Shown here: piece by piece, positions 12,089 to 17,094 of the stretch
Position numbering within the stretch: position 1 is the first letter of the stretch
How the letters are laid out: every line of letters begins with the position of its first letter
NCBI GenBank assembly: GCA_937898165.1
Contig: CALDKO010000018.1
Location: forward strand, 1 to 17,094
Reading direction: 5' to 3'
DNA from: an uncultured bacterium
GTDB lineage: Bacteria > Patescibacteriota > Minisyncoccia > Phycocordibacterales > UBA1006
Length of the DNA: 17,094 bases
Position numbers and translations under genes: made by a program
Notes under the pieces: model-generated
The model's input: only the letters and a program-made list of their open reading frames with translations
Databases searched by the model: none
What the model was told of the DNA's origin: nothing

Positions 12089-13804
12089 TTACAAAAACAT
12101 GTACCACGGCTTTGGGTAAAAGTTCGATAACTTTTGTATGATATTCATCCATTCCTGTGTTTCTTCCGGAAATAAATCCAGCAATTGCTTTACTTTCAAT
12201 GGATCACGTTGAGATCGTAGATAATTATCTAACAATTCTGATGATTTTTCATAAGCAATTTTTCTGTTTACAGAATCTGCAGACATCCCATTGAAAAAGT
12301 TTATCGCCTCTTCAACATCTTGAAACCTTTTGATTTTTTTCAATTCCAACTCTTGTTCTTCCAGTTTTTGTTGCTGTAATAAATTTTCAGCAGCTTCTTC
12401 TGGTGTCGGTGTTTCAATAACAGGAGTCTGTATCTCAGGTTCAACGTAGGCAGATACTTTTTGACCAAATTTCTTTGCCATCAGATATTCTGCATAGGAA
12501 TTACGATCAATTGAAACAGTATTAGCATCATCAGCAGATGAACAAAGTTCAACAGCTTTTAAGTCTAACTGTTTTTTTTCATTTGAATCTTCCTCTACAT
12601 ATTCTTCCAACTTTTCCAGATCATTTAATGAAGCTTTTTTGATAGCCTCGGTGATGTATTTATCCAGTTTCTCCCGAGCTAACTGCTCCAGATAACCATC
12701 ATTGTTTGCGATAATACCATTCAATTCGTCATGATCTTCTACCAGAGAAACAAGTTTCTCTTCTAAGATTTTTCGGTTTACATCGTCTTTATCAAATTCG
12801 TTAATGATATCCTCAAGCTCGTTGGTATCGGTCAGGTTTTTTGCATAAGCCATCGTTAAGTCTGTTTTTTTCTTATTGGCCATTCTACCAACCCGTGATT
12901 CACTATCGAACCCATCAATGATTTCATCCAATGTTTCACAATGTTCATAATCATTAGATTGTTCGATGACAGCCAACGCTAGAATTTCATACGCTTCCGA
13001 TGAACTGTTAAACGCTCCTGATTCATTCCATAAACTTTCTGGGTCATTCGGACATAATGTAGCAATTTTTTGTGCTAACATTACCTCTTCGTCACTTCCG
13101 GTTGTAGGGATGTAATCATTAATACCTTCTGTATCATCAATGGATGTCATAGCAGAAATTTCTTTCCGCACTAATTCCATATGCTTCTGGATTAATGCAT
13201 AATATTCCCAAGTTCCCTCATCGAAATTCTGATTATCAATAATTTCTTTGGTTTCTGATGCAGAAGTCGCCAGGGACAGAATTTTTTCTACTATTATTTT
13301 TTTTGAATCATCGTAATAGTTTTCATCCTCGTATAATGAAATTAATTCATCAATTGAGTTTTCGTTTTTGATCGTGTCGGACTCTATTTTGAAAATTTTA
13401 TCAATCAAAAGAGTTTCTTCATTACTGCCTGATGGAGTTTGCTGGAGTAATTCTTCTAATTCGTCCTTATCATTCGTATTTTCATACGTTTCTTTGATCA
13501 ATCCAATTAATTTTTCATAGGCAACCACGTATCCAACCTCATCAAAAGAAAGAGTGGAGAGAATCCCCCATAATGTATCAACATCGTCAGCTTCTTTTAT
13601 TTGTTGCTGGATATCAATCTTTTGTACTGGTGGAACATAAACCGGTTGTTTCCTTTCTAGGACATAATAAACGTCCTGTGTAGTAAAACTTAATTTCCTG
13701 GGTTTACAATTTCCTGTTAAAATTTCTGCTACTTCTGTTTTTGACATTCCTAAATCCTGTGCAAGTTTTGAAATGTTCACATCTTTTACCGAGTTGTATT
13801 TCAT
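12089..13804 (-). CDS. HTH plus alpha-helical repeat protein, unknown family
   Basis: A 571-aa acidic soluble protein. Residues 9-50 look like a helix-turn-helix of the LacI/XRE type (VNISKLAQDLGMSKTEVAEI, then TTQDVYYVLERK). From about 72 to 450 runs a solenoid of units of about 35-40 residues with the pattern: acidic residue, L..I(I/L), a short turn with D/S/E, then a helix like K..LA.EKI..L. Examples are DELEELLQQTPSGSNEETLL at 114-133, NELEDIINEFDKDDVNRKIL at 328-347 and HDELNGIIANN at 358-368. A Pro/Glu linker (453-470), a coiled coil (471-492) and a last repeat-like block (494-571) follow. I know no named family with this order. It diverges from the phosphatase gene across a 37-bp palindrome and could regulate it. 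Confidence 0.7.
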   Translation of the reverse strand: MKYNSVKDVNISKLAQDLGMSKTEVAEILTGNCKPRKLSFTTQDVYYVLERKQPVYVPPVQKIDIQQQIKEADDVDTLWGILSTLSFDEVGYVVAYEKLIGLIKETYENTNDKDELEELLQQTPSGSNEETLLIDKIFKIESDTIKNENSIDELISLYEDENYYDDSKKIIVEKILSLATSASETKEIIDNQNFDEGTWEYYALIQKHMELVRKEISAMTSIDDTEGINDYIPTTGSDEEVMLAQKIATLCPNDPESLWNESGAFNSSSEAYEILALAVIEQSNDYEHCETLDEIIDGFDSESRVGRMANKKKTDLTMAYAKNLTDTNELEDIINEFDKDDVNRKILEEKLVSLVEDHDELNGIIANNDGYLEQLAREKLDKYITEAIKKASLNDLEKLEEYVEEDSNEKKQLDLKAVELCSSADDANTVSIDRNSYAEYLMAKKFGQKVSAYVEPEIQTPVIETPTPEEAAENLLQQQKLEEQELELKKIKRFQDVEEAINFFNGMSADSVNRKIAYEKSSELLDNYLRSQRDPLKVKQLLDLFPEETQEWMNIIQKLSNFYPKPWYMFL

Positions 13805-13880
13805 TGGTGTTTTAATTTTTTAAAGTTCATGCTAAATCATCAGCGATTTATGGGGTTGCAGCAAATATCCCGTTTGCAAC
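13805..13880 (-). promoter_or_regulatory. 5' leader of the 571-aa gene with two hairpins
   Basis: From a start point near 13874 the leader is about 70 nt. It can form GTTGCA.../...TGCAAC (13855-13880) and AAATC/GATTT (around 13832-13848). An A/T-rich stretch without a Shine-Dalgarno sequence precedes the ATG. Confidence 0.3.
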
Positions 13881-13909
13881 AGTGTACTATATAAATATAA
13901 CTGTGTCAA
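13881..13909 (-). promoter_or_regulatory. Promoter of the 571-aa gene
   Basis: Minus strand: TTGACA at 13909-13904, 17-bp spacer, TACACT at 13886-13881. The same -35, spacing and -10 occur before the wall-hydrolase gene (5138-5166). The -35 lies inside the left arm of the palindrome at 13896-13932. Confidence 0.7.
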
Positions 13910-13932
13910 ATATATTATTTGACACAGTTATA
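13896..13932. repeat. Perfect 17-bp-arm palindrome (likely operator) between divergent genes
   Basis: Arms 13896-13912 and 13916-13932 (TATAACTGTGTCAAATA and its reverse complement) flank a TAT centre with no mismatch. Each arm carries a consensus -35 box, one per direction. There is no T-run or gene end here, so it is not a terminator; a dimeric DNA-binding protein on this site would block both promoters. Confidence 0.85.
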
Positions 13933-13947
13933 CAAATAAAGTAGTGT
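13919..13947 (+). promoter_or_regulatory. Promoter of the histidine phosphatase gene
   Basis: TTGACA at 13919-13924 in the right palindrome arm, 17-bp spacer, then TAGTGT at 13942-13947, a weak -10. Start near 13954 would leave only a few bases before the ATG at 13961. It may need help or be repressed more easily than the minus-strand promoter. Confidence 0.5.
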
Positions 13948-13960
13948 AAAGAAAAAAGAT

Positions 13961-14764
13961 ATGTTAGGACCAAAAAATTTAATCCTTGTCAGACACGGTA
14001 GATCTGAAGGAAATTCCGTGAACAGCAAGTTCAGAAAATCGGGAATGAGCGAATTATTTACTCAAGAATTCCTGGACAGACATGAATCAGAGTATCGCCT
14101 AACCGAACAAGGTGTCAAACAGGCAAAAGAAGCTGGAGATTGGCTGGTAAATAATTTTAACGAAGCTTTTGATCGAATGTATGTTTCGACCCATATTCGT
14201 GCGATGGAAACAGCTGCACATCTGGGGTTACCTGGAAACTGGATAACAGATTTCCGATTACGGGAACGCGATGGCGGATTGTTTAATACTCTTTCACCCA
14301 AAGAACGCGACGAATTATTCAAACACCAACAGAAACATGCAAAGGAAAAACCGTTTTTATGGAGACCTCCGCAGGGCGAGTCAATTGCTGATGTAACGCT
14401 TCGAATGAAAAGTGTTATCGAGACGCTATACCGTGAATTTGAAGGAAAAAACGTGATTATCGTTAATCACGGTCATGTGATACGAGCATTTCGCATTCTA
14501 CTCGAACGAGTTCAGAATTATGATGAATTATGCAGCAACCAAGGCGAATACGCGGTTCATAATTGCTCAATCTGGCATTACACAAGACAAAATCCAAAAA
14601 ATCCAACAGAACGATTGAGTAGTAATTTAAATTGGGTACGTACTATTGATCCAACCACTGATTACAATCAACATGTCGGCGAATGGAAAACGATTGTAAG
14701 GAAAAAATACACCAACGAAGAATTATTCAGAGAAGTAGAAAAAATTGCTCGATTAAAAAAATAA
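13961..14764 (+). CDS. Histidine phosphatase superfamily (phosphoglycerate mutase-like) protein
   Basis: A 267-aa cytosolic protein. The catalytic RHG is at 11-13 (LILVRHGRSEGNS), with N18 after it as in PGM-like enzymes. R80 in STHIRAMETA is the second phosphate-pocket Arg, E102 in LRERDGG is the usual acid/base residue, and the second His is H170 in IIVNHGHVIRAF. All core residues are therefore present. The family transfers or removes phosphate from small molecules or proteins through a phosphohistidine; the substrate cannot be told. It is longer than the common 200-210-aa forms: about 60 residues follow the core, with a Trp/Tyr-rich block (CSIWHYTRQNPKNPTERL) and a basic helical end. It diverges from the 571-aa gene and ends in a terminator shared with the next gene. 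Confidence 0.9.
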   Translation: MLGPKNLILVRHGRSEGNSVNSKFRKSGMSELFTQEFLDRHESEYRLTEQGVKQAKEAGDWLVNNFNEAFDRMYVSTHIRAMETAAHLGLPGNWITDFRLRERDGGLFNTLSPKERDELFKHQQKHAKEKPFLWRPPQGESIADVTLRMKSVIETLYREFEGKNVIIVNHGHVIRAFRILLERVQNYDELCSNQGEYAVHNCSIWHYTRQNPKNPTERLSSNLNWVRTIDPTTDYNQHVGEWKTIVRKKYTNEELFREVEKIARLKK

Positions 14765-14765
14765 A

Positions 14766-14799
14766 AACAAACCTTCCCTACTACAGGGAAGGTTTTTAT
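14766..14799. terminator. Bidirectional terminator after the phosphatase gene
   Basis: The stem AACCTTCCCT / AGGGAAGGTT (14770-14779, 14785-14794) with a 5-nt loop has AAAAA on the left and TTTTT on the right, so it serves both the plus-strand phosphatase and the minus-strand small membrane gene whose stop codon overlaps it. Confidence 0.88.
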
Positions 14800-15044
14800 T
14801 TAGTATCATTATATGGCCAATAATCAGGTGTGCATATTTGAATCGTTTGATTTGGTTGAGTTATACAAACGGTTCTCTTTGGCCAGGTAACCAATAGTTG
14901 GAAAATGCCAATTAATACCATTGCCAATGTTAGTAAGGTAACTACACGAGTTAGTTTGATCATTTCCTTGGTAGTATTGCGTTCTTCTTTTTCCAAACGA
15001 TCCAGGGAGTCATCTATTTCTTTAAAATTTTCATTTTGGTTCAT
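14796..15044 (-). CDS. Small single-span membrane protein with coiled-coil N-terminus
   Basis: An 82-aa protein: a charged helical N-terminus (EIDDSLDRLEKEERNTTKEM, about 9-28), a membrane segment at about 33-54 (VVTLLTLAMVLIGIFQLLVTW), and a short tail with two Cys (C60, C71) that could bond outside the membrane. No family is recognised. The N-terminal heptads suggest it self-associates or binds a partner in the cytosol. An extended -10 box (TGGTATACT) ends 7 nt before the ATG, so the message would be leaderless. It is the last gene before the bidirectional terminator; the acetyltransferase gene ends only 24 nt upstream of its start, without a hairpin, so part of its expression may be readthrough. 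Confidence 0.7.
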   Translation of the reverse strand: MNQNENFKEIDDSLDRLEKEERNTTKEMIKLTRVVTLLTLAMVLIGIFQLLVTWPKRTVCITQPNQTIQICTPDYWPYNDTK

Positions 15045-15051
15045 ATACCCC

Positions 15052-15060
15052 AGTATACCA
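15052..15060 (-). promoter_or_regulatory. Extended -10 box of the 82-aa membrane gene
   Basis: TGGTATACT on the minus strand, preceded by a T-run, with the last T 7 nt before the ATG at 15044. The same nine bases occur in both arms of the palindrome at 6291-6333. Confidence 0.6.
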
Positions 15061-15068
15061 AAAATAAC

Positions 15069-15494
15069 CTATTTTGTTTTCATAACCACAATACGATATC
15101 CAACCATTGGTGCAATAAATATATCAAATAATTGCTTTCGTAATTTCATAACACCTGCCGGATGATCCACGACTGAAAAACCATAACGGCTATAAATTTC
15201 TGACATGCCTGGTGTACAGAGTAAGTATAATTCTGAGTAATCATTTTTGGCCTGATCAGATAATTGCTCTGCATATCCATGACGACGAAATTCAGGATAT
15301 ACATACAATGTTCCCAGTTCTGTTGTATCACCAAACTGTTTTATAGTTAAAAACCCAACTATGTTTTCTTTATCATATCCCACATATATTTTTGAGTTTT
15401 TAAAAATTACCAACGGATCAAGAGTTGGTGTGTTTTTTATAATAGTCCACATAATTTTAGGATAATGTAACACCGTAGACTTAATTATATTCAT
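15069..15494 (-). CDS. GNAT-family N-acetyltransferase
   Basis: A 141-aa single-domain GNAT protein, a usual length. The acetyl-CoA binding motif A is at about 61-78 (LGTLYVYPEFRRHGYAEQL), with R71, G73 and A75 in the Q/R-x-x-G-x-G/A pyrophosphate loop. The preceding strands (IYVGYDKENIVGFLTIKQF) and the later YSRYGF at 101-106 are family features. The substrate cannot be assigned. I chose the ATG at 15494; a TTG two codons upstream is in frame but lies at the -10 box. TATAAT preceded by TGA ends 6 nt before this ATG, so the message should be leaderless. The terminator of apt lies immediately upstream. Confidence 0.87.
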   Translation of the reverse strand: MNIIKSTVLHYPKIMWTIIKNTPTLDPLVIFKNSKIYVGYDKENIVGFLTIKQFGDTTELGTLYVYPEFRRHGYAEQLSDQAKNDYSELYLLCTPGMSEIYSRYGFSVVDHPAGVMKLRKQLFDIFIAPMVGYRIVVMKTK

Positions 15495-15500
15495 ATACAA

Positions 15501-15509
15501 ATTATATCA
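15501..15509 (-). promoter_or_regulatory. Extended -10 box of the acetyltransferase gene
   Basis: TGATATAAT on the minus strand, consensus -10 with the TGn extension, 6 nt before the ATG. It abuts the T-run of the apt terminator, so no -35 box fits upstream. Confidence 0.65.
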
Positions 15510-15512
15510 TAC

Positions 15513-15542
15513 AAAAAAACCGCTTTGTTAAAAAGCGGTTTT
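15513..15542 (-). terminator. Terminator of the apt gene
   Basis: An 11-bp stem AAAACCGCTTT / AAAGCGGTTTT with a 5-nt loop, followed on the minus strand by a run of seven T. Confidence 0.88.
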
Positions 15543-15559
15543 GTACTTAATAGTACATA

Positions 15560-16165
15560 TTAATATTTTACCAATGAAACAATTTTGTCATCAGAAACAT
15601 ATTTCCGAAGAATTTCACGACCTGGTAAAAATGTTAATTCCATAACAAAGTGAAAGCCAATAATTTCAGCTCCACATTTTTTGATAATTTCTGCAGCAGC
15701 CGATGCTGTGCCACCTGTTGCCAGCAAATCATCATGGATTAACACACGATCACCTGACTGAATCAACCCTTTTTGAACCTGAATAGTTTCAAATTGCTTT
15801 CCGCCATCTGCTTTATATTCCTTTTTAAATGTTTGTGAGACCACCTTACCAGGAAGCTTTCCTGGTTTTCTGGCCATGATCATCGGTACAAATGCGGCAG
15901 AGGCAAGACTGAAACCAAACAAAAACCCTCTCGCATCAAAACAAACAATTTTATTAAACGCATGATCACCAGCCTGATCTCTTGGTAATAATTGTTTCAA
16001 GAAATGAAGTGTTTCGCTGGATAATTCTGGATCACACAAAATACTTTGTATGTCTTTAAATTTAACTTTTGGCTCTGGGAAATTATAAAATGTCTTAATC
16101 TTTTTTTTCAGAAATTTCTCGAATTCCTGAATGTCTTTAAAATCTGTAATTGTTGGTGTTTTCAC
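15560..16165 (-). CDS. apt: Adenine phosphoribosyltransferase
   Basis: A 201-aa type I phosphoribosyltransferase that makes AMP from adenine and PRPP (purine salvage, cytosol). The PRPP loop is VLIHDDLLATGGTASAA at 141-157. Other APRT signatures are FDARGFLFG at 76-84, ARKPGKLPG at 98-106 (the adenine-side flap) and a flexible-loop region FKKEYKADGGKQFETIQV at 113-130 with E116 at the catalytic Glu place. It is about 20-30 residues longer than common bacterial APRT, mostly as an N-terminal helix (DFKDIQEFEKFLKKKIK) and extra residues in the flexible loop. The start is GTG: no ATG lies upstream before an in-frame TGA. A TTGACA-16-TATAGT promoter lies upstream. Salvage by Apt fits an organism with limited purine synthesis. 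Confidence 0.92.
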   Translation of the reverse strand: MKTPTITDFKDIQEFEKFLKKKIKTFYNFPEPKVKFKDIQSILCDPELSSETLHFLKQLLPRDQAGDHAFNKIVCFDARGFLFGFSLASAAFVPMIMARKPGKLPGKVVSQTFKKEYKADGGKQFETIQVQKGLIQSGDRVLIHDDLLATGGTASAAAEIIKKCGAEIIGFHFVMELTFLPGREILRKYVSDDKIVSLVKY

Positions 16166-16205
16166 TTTTTTAAATTTATAAGGTATGCAATATCAATTCA
16201 CTGTA

Positions 16206-16233
16206 ACTATATCATATGGGCATTTAGTGTCAA
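16206..16233 (-). promoter_or_regulatory. Promoter of apt
   Basis: Minus strand: consensus TTGACA at 16233-16228, 16-bp spacer, TATAGT at 16211-16206 preceded by TGA (extended -10). Start near 16199 gives a leader of about 34 nt before the GTG. Confidence 0.75.
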
Positions 16234-16245
16234 ATGTACATTATA

Positions 16246-16283
16246 AGAAAATTCCTACTCTTTCATCCTGAAAGAGTAGGAAT
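16246..16283 (-). terminator. Terminator of the Nudix gene
   Basis: A 14-bp stem ATTCCTACTCTTTC / GAAAGAGTAGGAAT (16251-16264, 16270-16283) with a 5-nt loop, followed on the minus strand by TTTC. The stem is strong; the T-run is short. Confidence 0.8.
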
Positions 16284-16293
16284 GTATTATTAT

Positions 16294-16824
16294 TTAAAAC
16301 TGATCCAACGCAGGCTTATTACCTGTTTTCAGATAGTCTGCATAAGCAACTAACATGTGCCCGTGATCAAGCCCAAAATCATCCGGGTTAACAATGTTAA
16401 CATCGATATAAAATGCTTCAGACCCTTCATCTCCATCTGGAGCTGGTTCACTGTTAGATTCTGCCATGAGAACGATATCAAACGAATGATATGTTTCAAT
16501 CTGAATATCATGAGGGATACCATCGGGAAATTCATTACCATCCAAAAACCATTCCAGTTTCAATGTGCGAACATCACGCAAAGGCTTTGATCCTGTGCAA
16601 AAGAAACTGATCATTTTCAAGTCAGTTATACTGACCTCTTCTTTTGCTTCAATGATCAATGTCTGCAACCAATTATGATGTCCAACTTTTACCTTACCTC
16701 CCGGCAGAACAAGTTTATTGCCATGCTTGCCCGTACTGCGAAGCACTACTACCATCCATGGCTCGGTTTCCTTGTAAATAATACCAGTAGATGTCGGTAT
16801 TGCAGGTTTCAAAAGATTGTTCAT
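16294..16824 (-). CDS. Nudix-fold protein with altered Nudix box
   Basis: A 176-aa soluble protein. Residues 12-42 (TSTGIIYKETEPWMVVVLRS, then LVLPGGK) match the start of the Nudix fold. The Nudix box should read Gx5Ex7REUxEExGU. Here GGKVKVGHHNWLQTLIIEAKEEV (42-64) keeps the Gly and the metal-binding EAKEE, but the first Glu is a His and the Arg is Ile, with one residue shift. Hydrolysis of nucleoside diphosphate-linked substrates is the family role, and the kept EE could still bind metal, but activity is uncertain. The second half is acidic (PAPDGDEGSEAFYIDVNIVN) and has a C-terminal helix. TTGACA-17-TAGTAT precedes the ATG with a short leader. It is monocistronic with its own terminator. 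Confidence 0.75.
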   Translation of the reverse strand: MNNLLKPAIPTSTGIIYKETEPWMVVVLRSTGKHGNKLVLPGGKVKVGHHNWLQTLIIEAKEEVSITDLKMISFFCTGSKPLRDVRTLKLEWFLDGNEFPDGIPHDIQIETYHSFDIVLMAESNSEPAPDGDEGSEAFYIDVNIVNPDDFGLDHGHMLVAYADYLKTGNKPALDQF

Positions 16825-16858
16825 AATGTATTTTTTTAATGATGAATTTATTCAATTC

Positions 16859-16887
16859 ATACTAACAAGAAAAATAGATATTGTCAA
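16859..16887 (-). promoter_or_regulatory. Promoter of the Nudix gene
   Basis: Minus strand: consensus TTGACA at 16887-16882, 17-bp spacer, TAGTAT at 16864-16859 preceded by TGT (extended -10). Start near 16852. Confidence 0.65.
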
Positions 16888-16907
16888 TAATTGATAGTTA
16901 AGAAAAA

Positions 16908-16938
16908 ATAAAAAACACTCCCGGTATGGGAATGCTTT
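16908..16938 (-). terminator. Terminator of the Lys/Ala-rich protein gene
   Basis: A stem GCATTCCC / GGGAGTGT with two G-T pairs and a 5-nt loop, flanked by A/T runs; on the minus strand it is followed by six T. Confidence 0.7.
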
Positions 16939-17043
16939 TTATTTTTTCTTTGTAGTTTTTACAACTTTCTTTGCAATAACTTTTGCTGATGCAGCTGTTT
17001 TCACTGCTTTTTTAACAGCAGCTTTTAAACCTGTGTCAGTTGC
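16939..17043 (-). CDS. C-terminal tail of a Lys/Ala-rich protein (partial, cut by contig end)
   Basis: The frame runs from the edge of real sequence at 17043 to a TAA at 16939, giving the last 34 residues of a larger protein: ATDTGLKAAVKKAVKTAASA then KVIAKKVVKTTKKK. This composition is like the basic tails of bacterial histone H1-like or HU-extension proteins and of some ribosomal proteins, so a nucleic-acid-binding role is possible, but the domain that would decide it is outside the window. A terminator follows directly. The 5' part is missing because the contig ends in adapter sequence. Confidence 0.5.
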   Translation of the reverse strand, partial: ATDTGLKAAVKKAVKTAASAKVIAKKVVKTTKKK

Positions 17044-17094
17044 AGATCGGAAGAGCACACGTCTGAACTCCAGTCACATCACGTTATCTCGTAT
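17044..17094. other. Illumina TruSeq adapter and index (not genomic)
   Basis: 17044-17077 is the TruSeq read-1 3' adapter (AGATCGGAAGAGCACACG ... CAGTCAC), 17078-17085 is an 8-nt index ATCACGTT, and 17086-17094 (ATCTCGTAT) is the start of the P7 side. Real sequence ends at 17043. Confidence 0.98.

Noticed and set aside
15495..15500. TTG start two codons upstream for the acetyltransferase
   Set aside because: It begins directly after the -10 box and adds only two residues; the ATG at 15494 has the usual 6-nt distance.
1..17043. tRNA, rRNA, CRISPR array, insertion sequence or att site
   Set aside because: I looked on both strands for clover-leaf arms, regularly spaced repeats, transposase motifs and long terminal inverted repeats, and found none; the long palindromes are terminators or operator-like sites.

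Overview
The window is one contig-like stretch of AT-rich bacterial DNA (roughly one third G+C by eye) with tightly packed small genes, most on the minus strand. It holds no rRNA, tRNA, CRISPR array, insertion sequence or phage module. The short single-domain MetG, the many small membrane-anchored proteins and the high share of unrecognised proteins are most like a Patescibacteria/CPR-type genome. That placement is inference, since there is no marker gene here that settles it. TGA, TAG and TAA all appear as stops, so TGA looks like an ordinary stop codon and the code standard. The last 51 bases (17044-17094) are not biological: they are Illumina TruSeq adapter plus index, so the right edge is an untrimmed read end.

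Layout. (1) 1-3819, minus strand: the start of a small membrane protein at the edge, then a tight five-gene unit (metG, a protein with an ADP-ribosyltransferase-like C-terminus, a nucleotidyltransferase-fold protein, msrB, a PaaI-like thioesterase) with 1-4 nt gaps or overlaps. (2) 3820-5501: an unknown 136-aa gene on plus with a near-consensus promoter, an exported lysozyme-like wall hydrolase on minus, and a YggU/DUF167 gene on plus. The promoters of the last two diverge and share -35 bases. (3) 5530-8158, minus: a membrane-anchored DUF3298 protein, then an ECF sigma factor, overlapping anti-sigma-like protein and secreted helical protein forming one unit. (4) 8222-9324, minus: a UVR-motif protein, an excalibur-domain membrane protein and a 30-aa membrane peptide not previously obvious because of its size. 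(5) 9325-11962, plus: a long structured leader and a 786-aa SPFH protein with five or so tandem beta-type repeats in front of the SPFH domain and a long helical tail, an order that recalls major vault protein. (6) 12089-14764: a 571-aa HTH plus helical-repeat protein on minus diverging from a histidine phosphatase on plus, across a perfect 17-bp-arm palindrome that contains both -35 boxes. (7) 14796-17043, minus: small membrane protein, GNAT acetyltransferase, apt, Nudix protein, and the tail of a Lys/Ala-rich protein.

Regulatory style. Nearly every gene or unit ends in a clear intrinsic terminator, many of them symmetric and shared by convergent genes. Shine-Dalgarno sequences are almost absent. 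At least five genes have a -10 box only 6-8 nt before the start codon, which predicts leaderless mRNAs, and in several places the terminator T-run of one gene abuts the extended -10 box of the next.
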